The notes: a model not told the origin generated them from the letters alone. A DNA stretch of 11,593 nucleotides from Phoronis ovalis (GCA_028565635.1 JAOXYB010051990.1:1-11593), one strand, 5' to 3'; numbered from the stretch's first letter, positions 1 to 8,484 are shown. Numbers and translations: made by a program.

Positions 1-275
1 ACAATGTATCATGGCAAAAAAGAGTCCCAAAATGCACCAGATTGCAGGAAATCACATGAAATATTAAAAAATTTTCCCAGGGGGAGCATGCCCCCAGACC
101 CTCCTAGTTTCGCTTCACGCCCTGCGGCCGCTCGCCTGTCGGAGGGGGGGGTCATAATTTTTTTGGCATGCTCTTAGGGGGGTTTGCAATTTGTTTGGCA
201 AACCCTGGAGGGGGGGCTTGAATTTTTTTGTGCACCATGTTTTTGAAATGCACCAACCCCCCCCTGTGGTAATTT
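1..275. repeat. Interspersed repeat with G/C runs
   Basis: Composition changes abruptly from the AT-rich background to runs of G and C: GGGGGAGCATGCCCCC at 80-95, a GC-rich segment around 105-145, then two GGGGGGG runs (about 145-153 and 211-218) each followed by an AATTTTTTTG-like stretch. Two hairpins are visible: GGGGG/CCCCC around a GCATGC core, and GTTTGC (182-187) with GCAAAC (198-203). 'AATGCACCA' appears at both ends (near 30 and near 247). Elements of this style, with GCATGCCCCC and GACCCTCCTAG, are familiar from marine-invertebrate genomes; I cannot name the family. It is cut by the window's left edge. Confidence 0.6.
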
Positions 276-294
276 CTGACCAGTCCCTAATAAT

Positions 295-325
295 GAATTA
301 AAATGTGATTGTCTCACATTAATTC
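295..325. repeat. Imperfect inverted repeat
   Basis: GAATTAAAATGTGA (295-308) pairs with TCACATTAATTC (314-325) around a short loop, with two unpaired bases. It sits between the two repeat elements at the left edge and could be a terminal inverted repeat remnant. Confidence 0.4.
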
Positions 326-340
326 AAATGGGTCTTCACC

Positions 341-468
341 TCAAATTGCCGCCCAGGGGGCGATTATTAGAGAGGGGGTAATTATTGATTTATTTTAGTC
401 ACCAGAGGGTGATTATTAGAAGGGAGCAATTATTAAAGCAGGGGGCGATTATTAGAGAAAATACAGTA
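341..468. repeat. CGATTATTAGA-type repeat element, copy 1
   Basis: TCAAATTGCC at the left is followed by five units with the core (C/T)(G/A)ATTATT starting at 361, 379, 410, 427 and 446 (spacing 18, 31, 17, 19), most preceded by GGGGG- or GAGGG-type runs. It ends GAGAAAATACAGTA. A diverged copy is at 8303-8380. The shared left end, shared ATTGATTTATTTT core and shared right end (TTAGAGAAA...ACnGTA) indicate a dispersed element with defined ends, probably a short non-autonomous transposon; no open frame is present. Confidence 0.65.
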
Positions 469-478
469 ACTTGGTTTA

Positions 479-922
479 TTGTATATTAGTTGCTATATAT
501 CTTTCTGTCAGCTTAATTAGTGTTAAGCAGTTGGGAATGCATTACGTAATGATCACAGTTTCGGGGGTTACAAGATAAAAATAAGTATCATGTTTAAGGA
601 ACAAAAATTAACAATAGTAGTTACTCTGGTGTTTCCATGATTTTGACTTTGACAGTTTCTGGAATTCTTGGTTTTATGTGAATAGATCAATATGTCTGTT
701 GGTGGGCTAGTTGACCATATAGCTTAGTTATATACTTCAGTATTAATCTTGCATTGTTATATTTGTTACCTACTGTGAGATTGACTAATATGCCAAGTAG
801 CCAATCACAGTAGTCTCTTAGGTCATTTATTCTTTATATTCCTTTGCTATATCTTAAACAGTATCATCTGGTAGTTCCAGTATTTAAAATCAAACAACGA
901 ATTTTGTTCCATACTATTTCAG
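479..922. other. Presumed NCOA5 intron, upstream part
   Basis: No coding segment is recognisable. The stretch ends in the T-rich acceptor tract before the first NCOA5 exon. It holds a 12-bp perfect palindrome at 540-551. I looked for the exon preceding 923 and found none, so this intron must begin before the window and the repeats at 1-468 probably lie within it. Confidence 0.6.
540..551. promoter_or_regulatory. Perfect palindrome CATTACGTAATG (bZIP-like)
   Basis: The core TTACGTAA is the established consensus for PAR-bZIP, NFIL3 and C/EBP factors. One 12-bp palindrome could arise by chance; occupancy is inference. Confidence 0.25.
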
Positions 923-1122
923 ACATTACTGTGAAATGGTTGAGAGACGCTTGAAAGCAGCTGGCTTGTCGATAGATATGATTATTCTTACTAATGAGAA
1001 CGCTTTAAGCCAGGCTATGGAAGACATTCAGCGCGATAAGACTCCATATGCCATCATTTGTTCGGCTCAGAATGAATCACACCGCTCTCTCACTGTCAAC
1101 ATACTTCACGGCATTTCTCAAG
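923..1122 (+). CDS. NCOA5: NCOA5 internal exon: anticodon-binding-like domain
   Basis: This 200-nt exon has acceptor TATTTCAG ending at 922 and donor CAAG|GTAAGA at 1123. Base 923 is the third position of a codon begun in the previous exon, so the start is phase 2 by codon position and the ATG at 936 is internal methionine, not an initiator. Reading HYCEMVERRLKAAG then IILTNENALSQAMEDI and ESHRSLTVNILHG gives the alternating beta/alpha pattern of the class II tRNA-synthetase anticodon-binding fold that NCOA5 has adopted. No catalytic function is expected. Reading past the donor reaches a stop only about 60 bases later with no family similarity, which supports the splice call. Confidence 0.9.
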
Positions 1123-3815
1123 GTAAGAATTGGCACTACTGTAATAAAGATTATGTGTGGTTATTATATATGCATTCAAAATAAAATTGAGGTCATTTTT
1201 CTTAAGAAATATCAGAACAGTGATTTAATAAATATGGCGTTCTAATAAAAAACGATAAATGAAGATAACGTGTAAATAAATATCAAACGGGTTTCATTTT
1301 TTGTGTGATCCAGCCCAAGCTGCGTAAATCAGTAGAATTTTACTTTAATTAAAAGAAAGCAAGAAATAATAATTACGGATTAATAATAAACTCACATAAT
1401 TATTGTTTCAAACTTTTTCGTTGGTCTTGTAATGTATGAATTATCAAAAGTTTGAAAAGTAACTTACAATTTAACGTGTCATTTTTCTGCATTTTTGCCG
1501 ATAATTTTTTGCGATATTGAAAACAATTGTTTGTATAAGATTGTTTTGTTTACAAAACAGTAACCTTTCATTTTCATATAGAAGTGCTAATTTGTTAAAG
1601 TGTGATTTAAATGTTCAAATTATGCATTCTAACTTGCTTGTTTTGCCTGATAAACTTTTTTTTAAAAAACAGTCACCGAATATGGTTTTCATAAGTAGTT
1701 TATTCTATTTATGTATCCACTTTTTGCCACAAGTTTTCGAATTTTTCGTTTACAAGGAATAATAACTGTTTACTGGAACAGATGCTTGTTATGAAACATT
1801 TCTTGAAGTACATTGCGCTAAATCTGCTGTGTGTTCGCCTTCATTATTCGATATGAAATAATAATTAAGCTAATAAAAGTTATGTATCGCTTTGTTAATT
1901 TCTTGCGAAGCCTTGACTTGCCGATATATTTTATAATATTTTGTTTTAGTAAAAAAATATAATAAGATTGATAAACGTTAAATTCATATTCAAACTAAAT
2001 ATATTCCTCAATACATTTTTTATGTTTGATTTTTCGATGTGGTGCAAAGCAGTGGTGCGTTTTAAGTTAACAGTTTAAATGGTGCAATATATACCCTCGA
2101 TATCAAAGGAATAAATGATAAAACAGCAATGTTTAAATGCAGTGCAGTATGTGATCAGCTTGTTTTGAGCTTGCAATAGTAGTAAGTAACCTCCTTATGC
2201 AAACCTGCTGGACATTTCAGGTATTGCTAGCAATACATGATTTGTTTGATTGTTGTTGGGTATTGGTTGATGTGGATAGATGTAGTTACTGTAGGTTTCA
2301 AAGTTATGTCCTGCTGCGGGGGAAAGTACTAAATACTGGTTTCTAATTTTATGACATGATCACAGCTTAGTATTTTAGGAAATTGCTGGGAAATAACATG
2401 CAGAAACCAAGTTCAGATAAAGTAATTGCTGCCTATGTAGACAAACATTTGCTTCCTTAAACGCACTGTTTTGTACAAAAAGTACACACAATTTTACAGA
2501 CAGTGGCCAGGTATACGGGTGTTATGTTTATAAAGAATGTCGAGTAAATTTGACCATGAAAAGAATAATTAAATCGTGTCAATTATTGTTATTGTTTCAT
2601 CACAACAGAAGTGTTCCAGGTCATTATACAACATTACAAAGTAGTATTTTGTATTTGCAGCAGAGCATAAATCAGAAACCTATAATAATGTTATGTATAG
2701 ATTGCTTTGGTTTTCAATCTTACTTGATGGTTGTAACTGAAGTTAAAATTGCAATAAGTACATTTGTCTTTAGTTTCTGTGACACCAGACTGTTGTTATT
2801 TTTATTCAACTGTTTCATCATGTTCATTTGCTTTTTTCTGACAGAACACAGAAATATGCCGCTAGATGATGCCATTGCCCTTATTGCGCGTAACTTTGAG
2901 AAATATTTAGAAGATATGCGAACAAAACCTGCCACTCCTGTCGGTACAGGAGGCAGGGCACCTCCAGTGGAGTTTGTTCCACCGGATCAACATTTGGCAT
3001 ATTTACTGAATTTACTTTCTGATGGAAGACAAGTCACTCTGGAAGAGATGGAACAAATTTTTACATACGTTAATACTAGACGAAATAGACTTCTTGAGGC
3101 GAGGGGTTTGCCAACAGAGGGAAAGAAGCCAGGTAAGATAGACTCTGTGGAAGTACAGCTACGTTCAAATTTGAATGCTGAAAGAATCTTGTCCAAATTG
3201 TTTGCATGAGAACAAGCACCTGGAAAACAATGCGTGTAGTTTAGGAGATTTACTGTAGTTGAGCTTTAGTCAATATCAGTCATGACCATGCAAGGTTTAT
3301 TTGATTATGTTGTCCCTTTTATTTTATAGAATAACTAAAAGGTATTATGTATTAGGCTGACACTGCCATGATGTACTTAACAATGACATTTCAAAGTAAC
3401 ATTACTTACTTTAAAACATGTTTTTGTAGTTTCTGCAAATGCAGCTAGTTTGCAAGAGAAGAGTATGATCGAACAACAAGCCCAACTTCAGGCTAAAATC
3501 TTGACCATACTACAAGGCTCTGGTGGTATGGGAAATGCTGCCACTTTTACCCCACCTGTTTCTGCACCAGTTCCTCAGTCACGTCCAACACCCAAACCTG
3601 CTCCAGGAGGAGGACCAGGTCTCAACTTTGATAGTCCAAGTGTCCAGAGGGCTTTAGATAATCTCATTCAGAGTGGTCCAAATTTGCTACGTAATATTAA
3701 TCAAGGAGGAGCCAGTAATGCTTCAAGTGAGGGGTCTGGTAGACAACGTGAAGGTGCTTATGGCGGGTTTAGTGATCAAGCTAATGTTGGATACGGACAA
3801 TCATATAGATACTAA
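923..3815 (+). CDS. NCOA5: Nuclear receptor coactivator 5 orthologue, 3' three exons (partial)
   Basis: Join 923-1122, 2845-3132, 3430-3815 (stop TAA 3813-3815) encodes the C-terminal 290 residues of an NCOA5/CIA-type protein, a nuclear coregulator that binds oestrogen receptor and other nuclear receptors. Seen: residues 1-66 carry ESHRSLTVNILHG and, across the first junction, EHRNMP, both matching the anticodon-binding-like domain of vertebrate NCOA5 as I recall it. Residues 117-124 (LAYLLNLL) are the nuclear-receptor box. Residues 182-187 (LQAKIL) and about 226-249 (NFDSPSVQRALDNLIQSG) match the conserved C-terminal block. Both junctions are GT-AG, phase 1, and restore the family sequence exactly. 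The upstream exons (N-terminal charged region and start of the anticodon-binding fold) are not in the window, so the true start is not visible. The acidic/basic helix after EHRNMP that I recall in the human protein is much shorter here. Identification is from remembered family sequence, not a search, but the match runs through all three exons. Confidence 0.93.
1123..2844 (+). other. NCOA5 intron, 1722 bp
   Basis: GTAAGA at the 5' end and TTTTTTCTGACAG at the 3' end. The interior is strongly AT-rich with no segment showing coding character on either strand; short open frames (for example 1517-1762) have low-complexity F/L/N/K composition and no splice context. I see no repeat element, RNA gene or obvious mobile element inside it. 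Confidence 0.85.
2845..3132 (+). CDS. NCOA5: NCOA5 internal exon: EHRNMP motif, linker and LxxLL box
   Basis: A 288-nt exon; acceptor CTGACAG ends at 2844, donor CCAG|GTAAGA at 3133. Its first two bases complete the Glu codon of EHRNMP begun by G1122. It then encodes a helix (DDAIALIARNFEKYLEDMR), a roughly 25-residue Pro/Gly-rich linker (PATPVGTGGRAPP), and the receptor-binding box LAYLLNLL at 2994-3017. The box contains LAYLL (2994-3008) and LLNLL (3003-3017) overlapping by two residues. The following QVTLEEMEQIFTYVNTRRNRLL corresponds to the helix after the LxxLL of vertebrate NCOA5. The open frame extends upstream into the intron (from 2550) but that stretch is intronic in composition and is excluded. 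Confidence 0.92.
3133..3429 (+). other. NCOA5 last intron, 297 bp
   Basis: GTAAGA donor at 3133 and TGTTTTTGTAG acceptor ending at 3429, phase 1. Retention would add about 25 residues after GKKPG and stop at 3207-3209, giving a protein without the C-terminal block. Nothing else is recognisable in it. Confidence 0.85.
3430..3815 (+). CDS. NCOA5: NCOA5 terminal coding exon
   Basis: The first two bases complete a Val codon begun by G3132, then SANAASLQEKSMIEQQ leads into LQAKILTILQ (3486 onwards), a helix shared with vertebrate NCOA5. A Pro-rich spacer (TPPVSAPVPQSRPTPKPAP) follows. The conserved block NFDSPSVQRALDNLIQSG comes next (block with flanks 3618-3689). The last 40 or so residues are Gly/Ser/Asn/Gln-rich and end in GYGQSYRY before TAA; aromatic residues are spaced along the tail (YGGF, VGYG, SYRY), an RGG/YG-like low-complexity composition. 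No second LxxLL is present in this exon. Confidence 0.92.
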
Positions 3816-4255
3816 ACTGTTACTTTATTATTTGGCGTATGCGTTGTTGAAGCGACAAACAGAAAGAAACTCAAAAAGATGTTGGACCAAAATATACATG
3901 TATATTCTAAACAGTAGTTAACTATTAAAATGTAACACTAGACTCTGTTTGTTTGTCTATTGCTACTAAATTTAAGTAAACATAATTTTTAAATACTAGT
4001 AGTTAAGTTAGTAAGTTTTTGTAATAATGTCATAAAATACCTAGTTTGTATTTTTTTAAAATGTTATGTAACTATATTTGAAGTATTATAATTCTCTGCT
4101 TTAGAGATAAACATAATGATTGAAGAAGCAGAATACACTACTTTTTAACTTGCCTTTTACATTGTCAACATGCTGTCAGGCAATTTCACCTTTCAGCAAT
4201 TCAATATGATAGCTGTACATTTGCACAATAAATATTTCACAAGTTTCTTTTATTT
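3816..4255 (+). other. NCOA5 3' untranslated region (end approximate)
   Basis: Non-coding AT-rich sequence between the NCOA5 stop and the first good polyadenylation signal. It contains several TGTA-type motifs (for example TGTAACAC near 3931) that could bind Pumilio-like proteins, but none matches a full TGTANATA with confidence. The 3' boundary is inferred from the AATAAA at 4227. Confidence 0.6.
4227..4232 (+). terminator. Polyadenylation signal AATAAA for NCOA5
   Basis: A canonical AATAAA lies 412 bases after the stop codon, followed within 10-30 bases by a T-rich stretch (GTTTCTTTTATTT) suitable as the downstream element. Weaker alternatives are GATAAA near 4106 and AATAAA around 4651 and 4668, which would give a longer 3' UTR. 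Confidence 0.6.
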
Positions 4256-4272
4256 ACTGCAGTTTATTTATT
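4249..4272 (-). terminator. Possible minus-strand polyadenylation signals
   Basis: TTTATT occurs at 4249-4254, 4263-4268 and 4267-4272, i.e. three AATAAA signals on the minus strand immediately beyond the NCOA5 signal. They could end a convergent transcript from the right, but in such AT-rich DNA AATAAA is expected by chance and no convergent coding exon is secure. Confidence 0.2.
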
Positions 4273-5050
4273 AAAGATAGACATTTACTGTAGTTACTTA
4301 GTAGAATCGATGTATATGACATTGGAAGTTACAAACAGGAAACACAAGGAAATTTTACAAAACTATACATTTCATACTGCAGAAAAGTAGTTGAACATTT
4401 TCACCGTACAACAACAGTTTTACAAATACACCATACACAGTTAGTTTTATAAATCTATCATTACATAGTAAGTGAATCATGTTAAGACGAGGCAAAAAAG
4501 TTCAATGTAATATAAAATACTTAATTTACCTCCCCCTCTTAACTGTCTTATATTGGTACCACAGTGTTTTTAAATGTAACATTTTGCTGCTACTTATATA
4601 ATAGTTATTATACCATGTAAATTATAAACACATATATGTATCAGGCATCAATAAAATAAATTTACACAATAAAAAGTATTTCTTGATACACTGAAGATCT
4701 GGTAATATCAATCTGGTCAATATGCATGCAGTATCAGTTGTGAAGAATAATCTTCATTCATATTGTTGACTCAGATATCCAATTTAATTTGAAATATTTA
4801 AATTCAATATCATCTCTGTGGGTTTGTTCTTATATTGGTTTGCTGGATGAAAGCTAGACTAACAGAATTAAGTTTTTTTACCTCGTCCCTTGTAAACATG
4901 TTATTTCAATGAAAGTAAGCAGCAACCAAAAGTTTGAAAAATATACTTTTTACGACTCCGTGTCATTCTTTCTCACTGCACTCCATTCATAAACCGAACC
5001 CAGAAACCGTTAAGCACAGTGTGGTAAACTGTCAGTTCCTCACACCTCTA

Positions 5051-5088
5051 CAAGATCCAGACATTGGTACTCCTCGCCAAGATCCAGA
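5051..5088. repeat. 27-bp spaced direct repeat CAAGATCCAGA
   Basis: CAAGATCCAGA occurs exactly at 5051-5061 and 5078-5088. The bases between are GC-richer than the surroundings. On the minus strand the period of 27 keeps frame and gives SGS(W/C)RGV twice; whether this is coding is unresolved. Confidence 0.45.
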
Positions 5089-5679
5089 AGTTTCACATAC
5101 CAAAAATGTAGGCCTGCATTTTAAAACAATTCGGAATCTGATAACATGCAATTCGATAAAAGATCACCCAATATGTTGAATTGGTCTTATCCTGTTGTAT
5201 AGCAACAGTGCATCATAACAGCATAAAAAATTAAAAAATAAACAATGAATCATAGTATTTTTTAAAAAGACCGCAGCACACTGTTTTCTTGTTTTCTAAA
5301 GCTAGCTAGAACATCGATGATTAAACTTAATAAACCGATTTCTGATTGGGCAGGCTAATGGTTACAGGAGGCATAACTCAGCTGTGCCCCTCTTGCATAC
5401 TCAGTAGGTGAAGCCAATGTAATATTTATTACAAGAACTGGGGGCAAAAATGACAATTTTACTGAAAATGTGCCTTTTGGAAATAATTTTTTAATATTTT
5501 GGAATAGTAAACAAAAGTTGGATTGTGTTGGTTCTTCTTGTCATGAGGCTAGTAATAAAAGTGTTCTTCCTAGAAACTGTAAAACCATTCAGGTCAACAA
5601 TATAATTCAGCTGTGGCTAAAACAAATTTGCAGAACCATGTAACAAATCAGTGTTTGCAGTTATAAACTGCTCGGATAC

Positions 5680-5699
5680 AAGATGGTTTCCGCCATTTT
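5680..5699. promoter_or_regulatory. Back-to-back YY1-type sites
   Basis: AAGATGG (5680-5686) on the plus strand faces AAAATGGCGG (minus strand of 5690-5699). AAnATGGCGG is the established YY1 consensus and in animals often overlaps a transcription or translation start. On the minus strand the ATG at 5696-5694 opens a frame of only 11 codons (MAETILYPSSL, stop 5663-5661), so a gene start would require splicing within it; no strong donor is seen. Confidence 0.3.
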
Positions 5700-6444
5700 C
5701 TAGAACACGGTCATGAAATTTCTTGGAGAAAAAGTTGTATGAAAAACAGGTTGAATGTTTTTCGGAAAGTGGTCAAGAATTTGTGATGGTTACTGATTCC
5801 TTGTTTACTTTACACCATGTGTGCTTGGATTAACTTATTTGAATGTACTGGCTATAATATCTTAATGAGTGTTCCTGCTACAGGTATTTAATAATTGTGC
5901 ATACCATCTTTAATTCATCTTTTTAACAACATTACCAGTGGCAACATAATAAAGCTTAATTTGTTTGGGTGATAGGGTGTGATTAAAGTAATCGGAGGCG
6001 TGAAATTGCAATAACCATTATATAATAAATAATTTGGCAACTTGTGTTTAATCAAAATTAGTGAGTCTTAAAATAAACTCATGTATACATATGGTTCAAA
6101 TACTCTCTCTACACATGTTACAGCATTTGTAGTGCTTTTGTTAGTACATATGATAAAAAGCTGGACAACTTGCCAACTATGAAAAACTGTCAAGGAAAAT
6201 TATAACAGAATGTGCAGTTATTTTTTTTTTTAAACAAATATCTCAAATGTTATAAACATGTGAAATAATAACCTACAAATATCAAATTTAAAAATGCCGA
6301 GTGAATGAAATTTTTTTTGTGATAAATGTTAAGCTCAGATTCCAACGTTTAAATGATATATGACTTACGGAAGTCATGAAGTTGTAAGATTCACAGAAAA
6401 TCTTCTAAACTGTGACTAATGTAGCCAGCTCTCAGTCCAGCTTG

Positions 6445-6452
6445 TATAAATA
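6445..6452 (+). promoter_or_regulatory. TATA-box-like sequence TATAAATA
   Basis: TATAAATAAGAGG follows a locally GC-richer flank (CCAGCTCTCAGTCCAGCTTG). This resembles a TATA box with its usual GC-biased flank, but no initiator or downstream coding exon can be assigned, and TATAAATA is frequent in AT-rich DNA. Confidence 0.2.
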
Positions 6453-8302
6453 AGAGGAACAGTTTCCGTGAAACACAAAGCAAACGGTCCATTGTACTAA
6501 GTGTTTGCAAGTGTTCGTGACTAGTTATATAAACATTTTGCTCATCTGAACATAATAATTTGTTGATTTAATATAGATGAGATAGGGGTAATATACTGTC
6601 CGTGATGATAAGAAATTTACAAACTGAATATTTTCCCTCAAAATCCTTTTTGTTTCGTACCCTATTCAAGTTAATTCTTTTCTTTAATAGAATTTTTCAT
6701 TTTTTTACAATTTACAAAATATGTGTTTGTAATGTTTTTAAAAGAAAAAGAATAAATTAAAATTTGTTTAAGATATAATCTTGAACAATAAATCTGAATT
6801 TTGTCGATAGTTAATAAATAAGTACAATATGCAAATTCTGAACATCTGAGATGGTAAGGACTTATTTTGTTACATATAAAGCTAGGTGGTTTAAGATTAT
6901 CAAATTGACACCAAAACAAAGTGCGACCTTGTGAGGAAGAAATGACACTAATTTGGGAAACAGTCACAGATCTGCCCCTGTATAATATCCATGCTCATAG
7001 TTTTGTACGTGTTATTATTTTGATGTCTCGAGGGATATCGCTCATATTTAAAAATATGATAACCAGCCTGCATAATTCTCATCGCTGGGATGACATTGCT
7101 GACAGTTGCTGTTGTAATATCTTATAATCACATTTGCAGACAAGTAAGATGACGTGTGAACATTGGGAAAATGGACTTATTGATTAGGGCATTCTGGCAT
7201 CAAAAATATGCCCTAGGCCTACTTGTGACGATGTTCTGGAAAGTGAACATATACCCAGGATCAAAAAATAACACACTAGAAATTTTTTGAAATACCATTG
7301 TTAAAAATGCTATTCACAATACAGTTAACACAATCATATAAACCAATTGAATGGCTTAATTTTTCAATAAGAGCTAAACAACTTTTAATGTCATTAAACA
7401 AAAGTGAATAAATGGATGCAGAAATACTTGCCACTGAAACTTATACTTTCCAGAAATTTTACATAAATTATCCCTAGCTCATTTTTAAATTCTGTTAATT
7501 ACTGAAATTTACCAAAATTTTACCGCTAATACTTCGAAAAAGGTTTCTTTGTTGAACGTTATAATTTTGGGTTTAATTGTGCAAACATTGACCTATGTCC
7601 ATAATTTCAACACCCATGCTTTTCCTGAAGTATCACAATGTTTTTTGACCATATTTTAGGGAGGATTATAAGCTTTTGGAACTCGTAGCCTGAATATTTT
7701 AGATTTTTAAAACCTTTTTGCGATGATGATAAAACAGATTCTAAAGACATCTAGCTTTTTGTAACAAAGTTAATTTCCTCAAGCAAATTGTAAATTTATT
7801 TAATTTACTTCATTTCTTAGTATATATACAGTTGAATGTGTTACACAATATTAAACTTAAAAATAACAAGCTGAGTGTTTGAAAATATCAACTATTTCTT
7901 CTGACATAGGGAACAGTTGGAGGTGGCTAGAAGCGAACAATAAACAAGATCAAAATACTGTATCTGGTTCTTACGAATGATCAGATTGTTGGTCACATAC
8001 TAAGAAAAATGTGTGCTGTAATATACATGTACCACCTTGCTCAGTGTTGAAATACAATTATTGTGAAAGTGAATGTGTGACAAAAAAGCATAAATCACCT
8101 CACCATGACATTGAAATTTCTGCCAAGTATGTTATTGGTTGAGATCCCAAGTTCATTTTTTTAGCCGAAAAGCTTATCAAAAGAAAATGTATGGATTCCG
8201 AAGTATTACTAATAAATAGTAATATATGTCCTTTTAACCCTATCCGGAAAAAGAGCTAATCAACTACCCATAACAATCACATTTGTTTAATTTTAAGGGT
8301 TT

Positions 8303-8380
8303 TCAAATTGCCACCTTAGGGCATGCAATTATTGATTTATTTTGTAACCGGAGGGAGTGTTTATTAGAGAAACTACTGTA
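8303..8380. repeat. CGATTATTAGA-type repeat element, copy 2
   Basis: TCAAATTGCCACC matches the left end of the element at 341; ATTATTGATTTATTTT matches its core; TTATTAGAGAAACTACTGTA matches its right end. It is about 50 bases shorter than copy 1 because internal units are missing. Same orientation as copy 1. Confidence 0.6.
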
Positions 8381-8484
8381 GATTTCACAGGATGAAAAAT
8401 CTAGTTTTATCTAATAAAAATGGGAAGGAAAAGATAAATTATGATATATTTTGTTCCTAGAGCTATCTAAAGGTTATACATGAA
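8381..8484. other. AT-rich spacer
   Basis: Short unique sequence between the dispersed repeat and the dyad-headed array. It contains one isolated TTGTTCC at about 8451-8457, which may be a degenerate outlier of that array. Confidence 0.4.

Larger units (their letters stand above)
4273..8302. other. Non-coding stretch, about 4 kb
   Basis: AT-rich sequence without a coding region I can support on either strand. Open frames here (4934-5179 +, 6671-6967 -, 6921-7127 +) are short, lack domain signatures, and are not bounded by convincing splice sites. GC-richer islands occur at about 4960-5130, 5330-5440, 5665-5715 and 6915-7000. Poly-T at about 6221-6231. Individual motifs are listed separately. 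Confidence 0.6.

Noticed and set aside
936-1184. Small independent plus-strand gene starting at the ATG at 936
   Set aside because: The reading frame continues upstream to the acceptor at 922 and matches the middle of NCOA5; the part after 1122 is intron.
1517-1762. 81-codon plus-strand open frame
   Set aside because: Lies inside the NCOA5 intron, low-complexity F/L/S/N composition, no domain, no splice context.
2550-2844. N-terminal extension of the second NCOA5 exon
   Set aside because: Open by chance; a strong acceptor at 2843-2844 restores the EHRNMP family sequence exactly and the extension is hydrophobic AT-driven sequence.
2720-3196. Two minus-strand open frames opposite the NCOA5 exon
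   Set aside because: Shadows of the coding exon; no motif of their own.
4934-5179. 81-codon plus-strand open frame (contains QDPDIGTPRQDPEV)
   Set aside because: No recognisable family, no coding neighbours, no good initiation or splice context. Kept only as a repeat observation.
6671-7127. Overlapping open frames on both strands
   Set aside because: Antiparallel short frames without domain signatures; composition follows local base content.
7187-7213. GGGCAT/ATGCCC inverted repeat
   Set aside because: Six-base stem with a 15-base loop is within chance expectation.
7909-7965. Possible plus-strand exon after TTCTTCTGACATAG
   Set aside because: Acceptor is acceptable, but two frames stop within a few codons and no convincing donor follows.
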